A stretch of DNA of 64,000 nt from Opisthocomus hoazin (GCF_030867145.1 NC_134429.1:18089115-18153114); one strand, 5' to 3'; positions 44,301 to 59,300 are shown, counted from the first letter of the stretch. The notes: generated from the sequence alone by a model not told the origin. Numbers and translations are program-made.

Positions 44301-47300
44301 GTGTGGCCTGTAGAGAGCCTTGGCTTAGTCCCTTCCCACTCCCATCTTGCCCCGAGAAACAACCTCTGAGAGCGGAGGTGACCGAGTGCTGCGGGGCCAG
44401 GTTAGAGACGAGCCGTCAGTGCAGGACTCTTCCGATGCAGTCTCAGACGAGACGGGGTTGCCAAACCTCTGGCCACGGCAGTCAGTTTGGGACGGGGGCA
44501 AGTGACACCCCATAAAACCAGGCCCCCTTTGGACCCTGCCGCGGGCAGCTGGCACACAAAGCCAGCGCCTTTTGCTCCCACTTCTGCCACACTTCCCAGT
44601 CACAGCTTCTGCGAAGCTTAAATAGAAGTGGGGGAGGAGGATGTGCCAGAAGAGCGCTGCTTCTCATTTGCTTCTTTTATCATTAAACAGCAGCTTTCGG
44701 AGCCCCAGGGCACCAGCCTTGCAAGGCTGAGCTCTTCCTTCTGCCGGCATTAGTGATTCATCTGGGAGTCACTGGGGTCTGCAGGGGCTGAGGCAGATTA
44801 ATTATTAACTTGCTCTACCTGTAGGATGAGGCATCCCAGACAGGGAGAGAGCGAGAGAACGTGTCAGGGCGCTTGCACTGCCAGAGACCCGCCGCCTCGC
44901 CAAACCCTGAGAGAAACCAGGTTTCCAATGGTCCGCACCGCCTCAAAGCCAGCGGGATAGCTGAGCTAACGGGAACGGTGCTACCCGGGATGGGGCCGGG
45001 GGAGGAGAGCGCTTGCCACCAGCACAGCCCAGCCAGGGGAGTAAACATCTGGCTGGGGAGGATCTCAGAGGAATGATAAATGCCAGTTCCCTCTCGTTCT
45101 GGCTGCTCACTGAGGCATCCCCACGGTTTCGGGGGTAGCGTGGGCCGGGGAGGTAAGCGATGCTCGTGGAGGAGGCTGTGACAGCTCTGGTCTCCCACCC
45201 ACACAGGACATCACGGGCTTCCCAGTGCCGTTTTTTGGGGGATGGCCGGATGCAGGCCGTGCTGGTGGTTGTAAACCTCTCAGAGAGGGGAAGGATGCAC
45301 TTGTGGGTCTGAGCCCAGAGACATCTGAAATTCAGCAGGAGATATTTGGTCCGGAGCTTGGGTTTAGGCGAGTCCTCCACGTCCTGGGAACGTGATGTTG
45401 TACCTAGACAGATGATCAGGAAGTTTACGGGACGCACTGTTGACCCTACAAAGGGGTTTTGTTGTGAGTAAGAAAGCCTGAGCCAGCTCTAGTCAACCTC
45501 CTTCTCCAAGTGGGGGACAAAGAAGCGATAGAAATCGCAGGTGGACAGAAGAGATGAGCTTGTGCCCAGTCCCCCAGGCTCCCTCTGTGGCCAGGGCAGG
45601 AAGGTGTCTGATGCCACCTCCGTGCCACCCAGCCTTAAGTGGCCTTGCCGAGACAACCACAGAACTGGAGGTGGCAGCTGTGGCTGCTTCGCCTACCTGT
45701 GTCACCCACCAGGCTGCTTGGCCGTGCCGTTGCCTGCGCGCTGCCCGGGAACCGGGCTCTGACCCTGCCCAAGTCACAGCTCTTCTGCTCCAGGGACAAC
45801 GGGGACTGTGGTTGTGACTGTCTTGGACAGCGTTAGCATGAAAAGCAGAAGGTGGGCATCACTGCGGCCCCTGGTGCAGAGCAAAGAGGCTGTGCTTGCT
45901 CTTACTGGGGACTGGTGCTGGCTGTTGGGTTTAGTGATGTCCAGCTCCCTGCTGCTGCTCTCCTGAGACGTGGGCAGGGACCTGTGGAAAGCGGTGAGGG
46001 CAGTTCTTGCACGTACGCGAACGCTGTACGCATCTGGGGTTTAACAGTGGCACCCCAGCGAAGGTTGCTGGAAAAAACCAGGCGAGACCTGCCTGGTGAA
46101 AAAAAATTAAAAAATAAAAGAGCTGAACAGTCCCACTTCTTCCTGTGCAACCACGATGCCTGATCATGAGTGATAAGGCTGCTGGGGCTTGAAAGACTGG
46201 TGTGGGAGCCCGCAGCTGAACGGGCGGCAGGAGGTGTCAGTGGTGTCATCCCATGTTGTCCATGGCCTTGGAGATGCCCCCATGCTCAGCCGCTAAATCC
46301 GGCTGTCCTCCCAGTCTGGCTGCAAACGCTGGTTGGTAGATCCTTGCTTGGGAGAGGGAGGTGTTCCGTTTGATGTGTTTCTTGCCACGGGAAGAGTGGC
46401 AGTGGAAGTTCTCCCTTTCCCTCCTGACCCCGGGAGGGTCCCTGCGGAAGCTGGTGGGCAGGCTGAGCTCTTCGCCAAAGCTTACTGCTGGATTCCCAGC
46501 TCCCAGGCTGCTTTCACTTCTTGGGGCCTTACTTATTACGGAGGAATCTGGCTGGCACGTTCCAGGCAGCGGCATCACCCGGGCAGCTGGTAGCCAGCGT
46601 CGCTGCTGATCGCCGTGGCTGTAATTTCATTACTTTATCCTCTCCCCCCTCCCTGGCGCTGGTGGCTGCCCTTATCCAAGCGGTGTTTTGGTTTTTTGCT
46701 GCCACAGCTGTCAGGTGATCAGTTGCTCTTTGTTCAGACAGCAGCTTGGAGAGCAAATGTAATCTTTTCCTATGCTTAATTGCCTCTCAGTGAGACCATT
46801 AATTGGCAGCCAGCAGGTTCCCTCCTCCAAGGGAGGATCTGCGTATGTGCTCATGGGTTCTGCGTGGAGCCAGCTGGAAAAGCTGGAGGGAGACTTGGGG
46901 TGGAGAAGGGGTTAACTTGTGTCCTAAAAAGAGTTACCTAAATTCCGTGAGGCCCTGGAAGGAACCCCAAGCTTTGCAGATGAAAGGGTCCCGCCAGCGC
47001 TAGGTTCCATCACCAGTTCACCACCTCCCGTTGGCCCGAGCGCTGCCGATGTCCCTGGGGTGGTCAGGAGAGGGGTTAATGTCGTTCTGGGGGGGGGGGG
47101 GTGAGTCACGGAGGCCCCAGCGAGACGGATCTGGTTCGCTCTGCGGGCTCTTGGTTTGTCACGGGCTGCGGCAGCTGTCCCCTTGGCACGGCGCGCTGGG
47201 AGGGCCGGGCAGGTTGGCTGCTGGGAGCCCCGGCCATGCGGGGTGTCGGGCTGTCACTGGCTCCCTGCCGAGCCCCGGCACCCCGCTCATGCCTGGACAG

Positions 47301-50300
47301 AAGCGTGCGAGCCCCGGGGAGCTGCATGCCACCACTGCACCCTGCCTCCAGCACGGCCATGCCTGCACTGCAAGGGTCCCCAGGAAGGGCACCCGCCGGT
47401 GCTCGGCATGGGGTCCCACCAAGGTGGCCTCAGCCTGGGGAGCCGGGCAAGGCTTGCGTCTCCCAGCTACCTTTCTCTTTTGCTTGGGAATGGATAGCCC
47501 AGAGTCTGTGACATGTCTAACAAAGCTGACATTAAAGACTCAGGTATGCAAGTGGGGTGTAGATCTGGGGGGAATCAGGGGTGTCCGTGGCCTCGCTGGG
47601 ACGCAGCCCTTCGCTTCACCCCGAGGGAATCAGCCAACGCCCAGAAGTAAAATCGTTTGTCCCGGAGAAGCTGCACGGAGAGCTTTTCACCCCTGGGATT
47701 TATGGAGTATCCAGACAGAGCGACAGCAGCCGCGGGCTGTGAGCAGTGGGGTGCCGCAGGGGTGGGTTTGTGCCGTCGCACAGAAGGCAGAATTTCCGAA
47801 TAACCAGAATGCGGGACATAAGGGAACCCCCCAGCCCCGAGTCAGCCCATGCTCTCCTCCGGTGCTCGCTGGCTTCCCTTAGCTTGTTACACTGGCAGTG
47901 AGCAGCTTCACGACTTCTTTTATGGTTGTGGGACTCTGCCTCCAGAAGTGTCTGGGCACCTGAAACAACCGAGGGGTCTGAGCAGATGGGAGAGCCGAGG
48001 AATCCAGGTGGAACTAGAGGAAAAGCTGTGTTTGCTTAGCCTCCATCGGTCCTTGTTCCAGTGAATTTGATTAGGATGGCAGGAGGTCGTCCGTGGTGTT
48101 GGGAGACCCTAATAAATGTAGGATGTATTTCTGCACCCCCTCTTTCCCAAACCAGAAACCCTTGCTTTGGGTCGGTATCTCCCCTGCCCAGGGAGGACAG
48201 CGTCCGAGCAGTAACCGAACCCCAGCTCCACGCTGGCATGGAGACTCAACAACAAACAGCCCGGCCCAGGCGCCTGCCCAGGGCGGCTTTCCGAGGAAAC
48301 CCTCCTGAGAAGATGTTCTGGGAACGTTTTCCAGACATCAAGTCCCCACCTCCCACCAGCTCTGATATGTTTCTCCTGAATCCTTGGTGCAGAATATTCA
48401 GAACCAGGAAAACCAGAAAGAAAACTTGGACCAGAGATTCCCCAGCCTGTTCAAGAAGGGTCGAAGGAAAACGGTTGTCAGGAACCTGGGGTCAATGATC
48501 TACTACTCCAAGGTCAAGTTTAAGTTTCAGCACTGCCAGGTAAGCTGCGGCACCCGTCTGTGTGCATTTCTCTTCCCAGATGCGGAGGACTGGGAAGTAA
48601 AGTGTAATTCTGGGAAACGTGACTCACGGAGAGTTCCTCGGGCTATGCGGGGCCCAAGGACTTCTGCTGCCACACGGTGCATGGGTACCAGCTGGCACCC
48701 ACCGGCTCCCATCCCGGTGGGACCTGGGCCGTGCTTCCAGGCTCAGCTGTGGGGCTGGCAGCCGATCTGCCGACAGAAATGCAGTGGTGGCCCCTGGATA
48801 AGCGACCGCTGGCTGTTCTGTGCACAGACCAGTCTGAGCTGCAGCGGGGAGCTGGGAGGAGGAAGGGATCTGGAAATAAACCCCAAAATGTGTCTTTTCT
48901 GCAGGAGGTGAATGACTGCTTCTTGGAGCTGTTCCAGTCTTACCTGTACTTCCAGTCTGTGGGCTCCAACGGACTCACCTACCAGGTAGGGCATCTCCTG
49001 GACATGCCAGGGCAGTCACTGGAGAGTCGGGCAGTATGGCCAAGCTGGGAGAACTGGGCGGATGGAACGGGACTGGGCAGAGGACTCTGCTCCTGGGGCT
49101 GCCGCTGGCCTCCCCTAGGTGATCCCAACAAGTTCCTTCCCATGGATGCCAAGCTCCTGGGGGATTTCTTACATTTTTCCAATTTTTTTCCCATTTTCCA
49201 AATTCTGTAGGCATTTCTTCCTCAGGACTGTACCCGGACAACCTCAGTGCCAGCTGTGTCCTTGACCTTGTCTGTGGGGAGAGATAAAGGACCCCACAGA
49301 GGTGGGGTAGGGGCTTGTGCAGGGCTGGCAGGCAGGACCAGGGATGGGAGGTGTTTAGGCTACCTGGACTTTGTGTAGAGGACCAAGCACAGAGAGCTGC
49401 GCCCCGGTAAGGGTCAGAGCTCCTATTGCTCAAAATCCCACTGGGCTCAGTGCAAATGGTGGGCTTGGCCCTGGCTTCTGAACCAAGGGAGACTTCTTCA
49501 TCTGCAGGGCGGAGAGAGAGGCATGTGGGAGAGGGTGGGAAGAAAAACCCGAGGGCAGCCTCGGGGAGCTATCCTGGCAAACCCTTCGTCAACCTTTTAA
49601 CCTGATGGTGCTGGTGAATTGCAGACAACAGGCTGTTTCGCACATGCAGCCAGAAAATCACAGCCGAGCAAAGAGGAAGCCCCGAACGCGCTCTCCCTCT
49701 GCGTCAGTGCGTAACTAAAGCTGAGCACGGCTGTTCTGTAGATGGTCATAAAATTCATTCCTTTTAGAAAGGTAACTTGAGGTTAATGCAGGATGCCAAT
49801 ATAATCTCGAATCATCCCGCAAGCCAGCCTTTGACTGCAAAGACACGTCAGAATACAAACAGTATTACAAAATCCCCCATCTACTTTATAAACAGTTCCT
49901 TGGATTGTTAATTCTGGAGGAATTGAAAAGGAATTCATGTGCCAGTACTGACCCTTAGAAATCACAGCAATTAGCAACTTTTACAGTCCTTGCTTAGAAA
50001 GCCCAAGACAGGATGCGCACGCTTGGCATCTGTTCCCGTGCTGCGTTATCGTCGGACTCTGATGAACCGGAGCGTAGAAACCGGACAGCTTGGTTTTGCT
50101 TTAGGGTCATTTCCATCTTCTGGCTTTCTTGTGTTAAATCAGCAATGTTCTTTTGAAGTTTTTCTTAAAACTGAAAGACGTGGATGGTAAAGAAAGTGTG
50201 CTTGCCAGCATGGCAGCTGGTCACTGCAGCGCGCTGGCCCCGTGGAGCCCAGGGAGCTGCTGGACCTCCCTCCTCAGGGGAGCACGCCGGCTCCAAGTCC

Positions 50301-53300
50301 CAAACGTTCCTCCTCAGAGCAACGGTTTGCAGTCACGCTGTGAGCCACAGCAGCCTGCTGGGGCCAGGTCCGGACTTCCAGTCTCCTACGCCACAGGGGC
50401 ATTAATTGCAGAGCGTGCCCGCGGGCTGCCCCCCAAAATAATGCTGTGTTCTTCTTACGCAGGGGCTGCTGCCTTTGAAAGAGCTGAGCGTGTGTGCAGT
50501 GGAGAACGGGAAGGGCTCGGGGCAGGAGGATCATGCTTTCCGCGTCGCAGGTTGGTGCCTCTTTGTTTGCTTTGAAGAGAGAACAGCGGGTGTATGAATC
50601 ACGACTGCCTCTGCTCTTTGTCCTGCTCTGACCTAGTCCCAGAGAAGGACCACGTTGTGGAAGCAGGTCGCAGAGAGCTGAAGCTCTTCCCTCCAGCATT
50701 TGCATCCTTCCCTCCAAGGGCTCCCTGCTCCTAAACCCCCGGGCAGCGATGCCCAGGGCTGCAGGCAGGGAGGGCACCGGGTAGGGAGCGCAGAGGAGGG
50801 ATGGTCCCGTGCTCCAGCTGGTTACTCCTCGGGACACGTGGTGACAGTTCCACTGCTGCCCAGTCGTTTTCTCTTTGTGCCCCACATTTGAATGCAGGAT
50901 TGGAATAAAACCCCATCTGCCACCACTGTATAAACACCGAGGCCGGGGAGTGACTCTGAGCGGGCGCGTGCACAGCACGGTGCGTGCTGACGCGTGGCAC
51001 TGCTCCAGCACACGCGGTGGGCAGCAGTGCCGAGACGCAAGTCACCTCTACCAGTAATGCCAGGCTGGTGCCAGCAGCACCCAGTGTCCCTTCAGCAGCT
51101 CCTCCCTCACCAGCACTCCTGCCTCCACAAGTTTTTTAGACTTTTCTCCGAGTGAGCTCGCTTTATAAGCATTTTTCTGGGATAACGACCTGTCTGCAGC
51201 ATGGCCGGAGGCTGCTCTGGGCTTAGTTGTTGCTGAATTACAGAAGTTTCCAGCCCCCAAGAGTAGAAGTTAAAGTGTGAAGTGCACAGAAGTAAATAAC
51301 CCAGTAATGATGCAGAGCCAGGAAAGCTCGTTTGTGTCCGAGGCCACTGTCTGTGTGCTCTGGTGTGCTCTGCTAGAAGGTTATACAACGGCCACTCAAA
51401 CAAATCAATTACATCAATTATAAAAAGGAGCTGGTGCAAACGAGCCATCGCTTTTGTCAAGCCTGCTGAGTTGTGGTAGTTGTGGTCTTGTTGCACTGTC
51501 CTAGGCAGGGCTCTCCAACCCTCTCTGGGAGTCTGTAAGATGAAGGAAAACTTCTCCCAGGCGTAACCTGTCAGGGGCATCTGCGCTGGGGTGGGTGGAC
51601 TTGTTCTGCTTGTATGAAAACACGCAGGAGTGTGGCTGGGTGGAAAATTGCCTCGAGCTTTGCGGGGTTTGTGTCCTGCTTAGGGACTGGATATGCTGTG
51701 TGTGTCAGGAAGCAAAGACTCAAAGAAACCAGGGAGGGAGCGATATTTAGGATTGCTGGGAGATCAGTGGAGCAGTTGTATTTTTCTGCTAGAGGAGGAG
51801 AAATCAAGGCACAGAGGGGGTAAGAGCCTTGTCCGTGGCCACACGGAGAGTCAGGGTGGAAGCCTTTTGTCTCATGACTGTGAGACACAGAAGACACAAA
51901 CCCATACTCTTGTGAAATCCCGTGGTGTTGGTAGTTCCCCATGAACTGCACTTTCTAGGGTAGTTCAGCACATCAGAAGACGCCGGCACGATCACTGCAA
52001 GTGTGGAGGTGGAGCGTGAGAGCGAAGCCCGGCAGCGTGTGGAGCCGTCCCTCGGTGCGGTGGCACGGAGAAGGGCCATCGCCTTGGCTTTGTGGCCCAT
52101 CTCTTGCACAGCCTCTGATGCCGATGAAGTTGTTGAGCACCTCGAGTTACCTCTGCCTCACCTGCAAACGTCGCAGCTTTTTAGTGTCTCCAGACAGAGG
52201 GATTTGGGTGGGAATAAGCTGCTGCTGCTGCGGGAAGGGGCTTTCTTGCTTCCTGTGTTCCTCTGGAGCATTCACAAGGAAAGAGGAAGGACGGGGCAGA
52301 AGGGAAGAGCACGAGGGCCGGCACAGGTTGCTCAGCATGGCTGTGTCATGGCCCTGCCACAAACATGCCCTTGGGGCAACTGAATTAGCAGCAGCCTTTC
52401 AGGCTCTGCTTCGCAGCCTCCCCGGCAGCTCCTTGCCCGAGCTGCAGGCACATCTCAGGCTTCAGGCTGGGGTAGGAGTTTCTCTTCTCATTTTTCTCTT
52501 CCTTTGGGGCCCTGTTTAGATGTGGCAACGCAAACAGCCCTCGGGATATGTCTGAAAGGTTGGCCTTGGAGAAGGTGGCAGAGCAAGCAGGGCCGTGTTA
52601 TGGGTCATGCCCTTCCAGAAGGATTCCCGACGTTTGTATAAGGGCCTGGATGCCCAGAGAAGTATTCAGAGCTGCCAGAATATCTGGATAATGTTAGCAC
52701 CTTGATATAGAGGGGACTGGAACATCTCTCCTACGAGGAGAGGCTGAGGGAGCTGGGCTTGTTCAGCTTGGAGAAGAGAAGGCTGAGAGGGGACCTAATA
52801 TATACTTACAAATATCTGCAGGGTGGGTGTCAGGAGGACGGGGCCAAGCTCTTTTCAGTGGTGCCCAGCAACAGGACAAGGGGCAATGGGCACAAACTGA
52901 AGCAGAGGAAGCTCCAGCTGAACAGGAGGAAGAGCTTCTTCCCTCTGCGGGTGACGGAGCCCTGGCCCAGGCTGCCCAGGGAGGCTGTGGAGTCTCCTTC
53001 TCTGGAGATATTCCAGCCCCGCCTGGACGCGGTGCTGTGCAGCCTGCTCTGGGTGACCCTGTTTGGGCAGGGGTTTGGACTAGATGACCCACAGAGGTCC
53101 CTTCCAACCCCTACCATTCTGTGATTCTGTGATCCTCCTAGCAACTCTATGAAGCAGGGAATCACTGTCTCCATTGCAAAGACAGGGAAACCAAGGGAAG
53201 AGGAGACGGGGGCCCCAGAGCCCCCAGGGCACGTGGACCCCTGGGTGCCCGGTAATGCTTGGTGCCTGATGACTGTAATGGGTCTGAACGGAGTGACTTG

Positions 53301-56300
53301 TGGAGAGTCACTCGGGGAGTCTCTGCCTCTGTTTCCCCTCCTCTGCTCTGTGTTAGTGCATTTCCCGACAGACAGAGCTGTGTCAAAGTCTTAATTGACT
53401 GTTGTTCATGAATGAGGCAGGGATTATGGGATGAAAGACTCCACAGAAGGGCAAAGTATCGTGCTTATCCAGTACACTCGCTTATCTGAATACTTCTGAG
53501 CCCCGCAAAGTCACATCGTACTGAACACGCACCAAGAATAGTTTAATATGAGATCACTGGTGAATTATTAATCATGGCATACATTCTGCAGCCTGCCAGA
53601 AATGATTGCTAACGTCACTAGGTTATGTCTGTAGTGAGTAGCAGAGGGTGTGTGAGAGACTTCTTTGCTCACGCTGCTAAGCGAATGAGAGCTGGAAACA
53701 TTAAAATCAACAAAATCCAGGGCTGTTCCTCCCTTCAGGAGTATGTCTGAGAGCAGCTTCAGCTTGTCTGGCACGGCTTATATCTGGTGAAGCAGTAAAT
53801 AAACAGTGTCAGAAAGCTACCGATGCTCTACATGTTGAGTGCCAAAGTGAAACTAAGAAAGAGCCTGAAACTTCTGCGTTGGGTTAGGCTGCCTGCAGCA
53901 GCACCTTGTGATGGTCTCTGCCCACAGAGATGCTTTTCACGAACTGTTGGGGATTTTTAAAGCTGAAATCTGTCTGTTGATTTCAAGCTCGGCTTTTGTA
54001 CTGTCTTTGATTTTTGTTCTTGGCCTGGTTTGGGGCTGAAAAGTGGCTGGAGGGGTCAGAGCTAGATGTGGCTGCATGAGCAGGCGGTAGGAAGGTGCTG
54101 GAGCAGTCCTGGCCCGGCGTGAAGCAACGTGCTGAAGGTGGTGGCAGGAGGGACCGGAGCACAGTGTCAGCAGAGCGACGCACTCGCAGGCGGCCCACGC
54201 TGCGCTGTGCCGAGCGTAACAGCTCTGGCCAGCTGGTGACTTGTTGATGCTGCTGTCGGTGCCCTTATCTGCTCAGCCCATCTTGTGTCTCGCATACCTA
54301 GGTCCTCTGCTGAATCCCCTTATCGTGTTCTGCCCTACTGAGTCAGAGCTGAAGCAGTGGCTTTATCACCTGGAGAAACAGATCCAGCTAAATGGAGGAA
54401 GCCTGGACTTGCCCTTCCTCTCTCAGGTTGGTGTCTTGGGACGGGGAGGGCTGCAGCTGCTTCCCACGCTGCGGGCTCGGAGCTGAATGAGCGGGACCGG
54501 CCGGGTGGACGCTGCGCTGCTCCTGCTGCGGTCGGTGGGAGGGATGATCTCTGCTGCCAGCCTCTCTCAGCCGTTTCCACCGCGCTTCCAGGCACTCACC
54601 TAACGCCTTCCTCTTCCAGAATCCCGAGTGCCCCGTGCCTTTTGTGCAGCCTCCTGCCAGGGAAGGCAAAAAGAATGGAGGGTCTGGCAGGGCATGTGTG
54701 CTGAAAGCGAGACCGGCAACCCAGAGGTGCCAGCACCGCGGCCTTTGAAGGGTCAGAGCTGTGGGTCTGCTTCAGAGAAATTCTCACGTGGTTGGCTGCT
54801 TGTACAATAATCCAGAATTTACCAAACATTTGAAGGAGGAGACTGGGACTGAGGCCTAGAAAACAGGGCCAGCTTCAAGACACCTGTCTTCTCTTCCAGT
54901 CTCTGTGGGGTGTTTTATTTGCCTCCCTGTCTCCATCTCCCCACTTGTAACACAGAGGCTTTCCCCTTTGAAAGGCAACATACCGATGATGCTAGGCACC
55001 AAGTACGATTATTCAGTCCCAGATGGAAAACTGGCTCCTGCACAGATAGATTTACTCTTCCCTGCTTCTGCCATGCTTGGAAGGTGTCCTGAGGTGGGCC
55101 ATGCGCTAGCTGAACTCTTAGGGGAGGACCCGTTTACCCTGCTTCTCAGTTCTGCTCCTGTCCCTAGAACGACTGGAACCAGAGCTCCATGGGGAAGGAG
55201 GAGCTGCGCTGGTCCGTGCAGAACATGCCTGTCCAGGAGTGGAGAGGGACCCAGCGGGAATCCCTAGGCGATGTCCTCTATGTTTCCAAAGTGAAGCTTC
55301 AGCATCTGCCTTTCCAGGTAGGACACATCTCTGGGGAGCAACCTCCTGTCAGCGTGGCTCGGAAGAGGCAGCGGATGCAGTGACTAGCACAGCCTCCTGC
55401 TGCCACTGACGCAGCGGGTCCCCGAGGGTCCTTTTACCCACCTCCTAGTAAAGTAAAAATACAAAGTAAAGGGCTGTCTGGATCTGAACCCGGTCTGGCT
55501 GCTCACAGGGAACCCTCTTCCTCTTTGCTTCCCAAGGAGCAGCATGACCGGCTGCTGGTGCTTTACCCGTCCACGCTGGTGATAGTATCAGAAGAACGCA
55601 GCGGCCTCTGTTTTAAGGTAAGTTCATTTGGGAGCACCTTCCTGCTCTCTCTCGCCCATCCGCAGCGGCTCTTTCCAGCACTTCTTTGGCTTCTTGCTCC
55701 CCTCCACCTGCGTTCCCTTGTGCTCCTCGTGTTGGCAAGGGCTTTCCCTCCACGCTGCTCCCTTGCCAGCTGGCAGGTGAGCAGGCAGAGGGATGTTGCA
55801 AGCTATCTTCCCATGAGAAACACCTTGCCCTCCTACAAAAGCCCGGAGGGAAAGGAGCTGGCTGCCAAGGTACCTTGAGTCTCTGGGAGGAGGGAAGCTG
55901 CCACGGTTCTGTGCGGTTACGCTGGCGGAGAGCCTGGAGAGACAGGAGCTGGAACAGCCCCGGGGAGTGCTCCCATGGGGGCTTGGCTTCCCAGACCCCG
56001 CTCTGTGGGACCACGGGAAAGCAGGTAGCATCCAGGCAGCACGTCTGGTGCCTGTGGGGAAGGGCAGAGGCAGTTCGCTGGCTGGCGGGCAGAGGGGAGA
56101 GGCCGCTGCTGGTGCGCTGCGTTTGCTGCTCTTTGCGGAGCAAGGGCCCTGAGCAACGTCTGGGCATGCCAGGGGAAGGGCCAACAAGGACATGGAGGGC
56201 TGAATGGGATGCGAGATGAGCTCCTCTAGCCCACCGGTGTGTCTTTGCTTGTCGGAGCAAGGCTAGGAGGCTCGGCGCAGATGGGCAGTGGCACTGTGGG

Positions 56301-59300
56301 CGCTGGGAGCTGCGTTCGCATTGCCTGTGGTCTGAATGGCCCTTAAAATTGATTGCCAGCATCCATCTTAGACATCACTGCTGGAACAAACGTGCCAAAA
56401 AAGAGCGCTGAACTGTCTCTGAACCCGCAGGTGCAGCGGCACCGGCACATGGTGGAGCGGAGCTGAGCTGCTTCTTAGTCACTGAGAGAGGAGCCAGGAA
56501 ACCCTGCAGAGATGGAGGGCTTGTGAAATTCAGTGCGAAGTCGCTGGGGTCCTCCTTCACGTGATTTCACCATGTCCGCCTCAGGTCCCGAGCCATGCAG
56601 ACTGCTCTTAATTCCAGGGAAGAGAGAGCATCTCCCTGGCCAGAGGAGATGGCTGTGCCTGCAATGGGAAGGGCTGTGAAGGAGGAACTTATGATAGGAC
56701 AAGGAGTAGTGGCTTTAAACTAAGAAAGGGTAGACTTAGACTAGATAGAAGGAAGAAATTTTTTACCATAAGGGTGTTGAAACACTGGAACATGTTGCCC
56801 AGAGCAACAGTGGAGGTCCCATCCCTGGAAGCATTCAAAGTCAGGTTGGACGGGGCTCTGAGCAACCTGGTCTGGTTGAAGATGTCCCTGCTCGCTGCAG
56901 GGGTGTTGGGCTAGGTGACCTCTAAAGGTCCCTTCCAACCCAAAGCATTCTCTGATTCTGTGATTCTATGCCAGTCGGAGCTCTGCTCCGTCCCCAGTGT
57001 GGCAGCGGAGGGTGTTTTCCAGCAGCTGGTGTGACACGCCTCAGGCAGAGCTTGGTTTCGGGAACGTGTTGTTTGCAGCTTCTGGGAATGGGGCACCATG
57101 CAAGGGGACCTTGGGCTGGGCTCTCAGATGAACTCATCTCTTTTGAAACCTTAAACCAGATTTATCTGCCTCGTCCATGCAACGTTCCCTTCCCACGGTG
57201 CCTGAGCGTTGGTCCCGGGCATCTTCCTCGCCGGGTAATGGCAAGGCTCTGCGCAGGAGGTGATTCACCAGCCTGTGACGCTGCAGCGGGGAACCTGATT
57301 TTCCACAGGCGTGTCAGGGCACAGGAGCCTTCTCCCAGGGCTTCTGCAAATTAACTTCCCTTCCCTGCGAGCAGACGCTGAGCCTGACAATTTGTGTGTG
57401 AAGGAATAGCCCGGCCCTTTTGTTCTTTGGTTTCGTACAAACCGCAGGAGCTGCCGCTGCCAAGTTTGTGGGACAGGCGAGGGGAAGGCAGGGGCTGAGC
57501 CTGCCAGGACGGGGCTCACCCGAAGCAGCAGGCTCTGGCTCACCGCTGGTGGGAAAAGGCCCTGGGCGAGGTGTAAATCGGCGAGGGGAGAGCTGCTGGA
57601 GGGTCTCTGCAGCCGGCGTGCATGTTGTCTGTGGGATGCTGCTGCGGTGGGACTCTCGCCCCAGGGTGTTCCAGCCCCTTGCCATGGACCGGGGGCTGTT
57701 ACCTTGGGGTGGACGGAGCACCGGGCGCCTCAGGGGAAGCCCACGCAGTCTTCGGTGGCAGGAGGGCTTGCTCGAGTGTGCCGGCGAGCTGAGGAGCGGC
57801 AGGAATCACAGAATCACAGACTGGTCGGGGTTGGCAGGGCCCTCTGTGGGTCACCCAGCCCAGCCCCCTGCCCAAGCAGGGTCACCCAGAGCAGGCTGCA
57901 CAGCACCGCGTCCAGGCGGGGTTTGAATATCTCCAGAGAAGGAGACTCCACAGCCTCCCTGGGCAGCCTGGGCCAGGGCTCCATCACGGAGCAGGCGGCA
58001 GCAGCCCCTCCACACGCAGCCTTGCAGCACTTGAAGCGTCAAAGTCCATCTCTGACAGCAGCAGGGCGAAACGAGTCACGGAGCGTGGCGTGAGCTTTGC
58101 CTCCCAACGTCAGCCTTCCTGCGCTGCTCAGCCCGTGAAGCCCTTTCCGTGCAGGAGAAAAGCCCGAGCGTGCCCACAGGCTGTTGCAGAGAGGCAGCTG
58201 GCTGGCACAAACCACTGACACCCGGCTGAGCTCCACGCTGGCCTCGTGGCAAAGCCGTCCCGTCAGCCACGTTCCCCAGAGCCTGTGCAGTGAGGGGATG
58301 ATGAGGAGTTTCTGCTGACGCCTTGTTTCACAGCCCGTAAACTTAGGCAAATGAATCCTGACCGACTGCAGCTTTTGAGGGGACCTTTGGCTAAATGACG
58401 GGGCTTCGCTCCTGCTTTCTGTGCTTCTTCTGCTGCTGGGAACAGGGGAGAGCAGTGTGAGGTGGGAACTTCATTTTCTGAGTGCTCCCCGGACCCTGTG
58501 TTTGCCACCCTGGCCAGGAGCTGCTCCCAGGGCCATTGCCACCAGCTGCCCCTGCCTAGTGCTCCGTGCCCCCAGGCAGGCTTAGGGTGACACCCAGGTG
58601 AGGTGAACGGGGGTTTAAGGAACGAAGAAACCACGTGTGACTTGGTTTTCCCCTGCTGAGAGAAAGACAAAGATGAGAAGTAAAGCAGTGGGCTGATCTG
58701 TGAGATTGTTCCAGCACAGAACCTGCTTTAGCTGCTCTCCCAGGACTGTTCTTGTTCCGTTTCTGCAAGAAAAATTCAGCTTGGGGAGCCCCAGAGAAAG
58801 AGGAAACCTAGATCCTAATTCGGTGTTGACAAACCCTCAGCCCTTCTGCCAGGTTGCCCATCACAGAGAAGTCAAAGTGTCAGCGATGACACTCAAAGGA
58901 CGCGTGGCAGCAGAGCGGGGCCCTGACGCGGGGCTGAGAAGGGGCTGCGGGGGGCTGAGGAGGGGGTGCGGGATCTCAGGAGGGGGTGCAGGGGCCTGAG
59001 AAGGGGGTGCAGCTGCAGGGACAGATGAGCTCTGGGTGCTGCCTGTTCCTGCCCGTCCCCCCAGAGCTCACGGCAGCGCTGGGCCCGACACAGCCCAACG
59101 CCCGGGGAGATGCAGGGATGGCCAAGGGACACCGGCTGATGGCAGGGAGGGCAGTGGTGGTTGTGCATGCGAAGGTACCACTGCACTTAGGGGCAACAGC
59201 ACATGGGATGTCCTAACTCCAGTGTTTCCAGGGGCAGGGGACAGGCTGCGGTAGCTTCTCTGCCTCGGCTCCCTGCTCAGAGGAGCATCCGCGCAGTGCC

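Noticed and set aside
47031-47882. A 283-codon plus-strand open frame in PLEKHN1 intron 2
   Set aside because: High-GC intronic sequence with no recognised domain, splice support or family match.
50274-51011. A 245-codon minus-strand frame
   Set aside because: It overlaps PLEKHN1 exon 5 in antisense and has no recognised similarity.
54620-54736. Possible extra PLEKHN1 exon after a ttccag acceptor ([18 protein letters not shown])
   Set aside because: The acceptor is good and the frame fits, but there is no convincing donor and no counterpart in the family; exon 6 joins exon 7 in frame without it.
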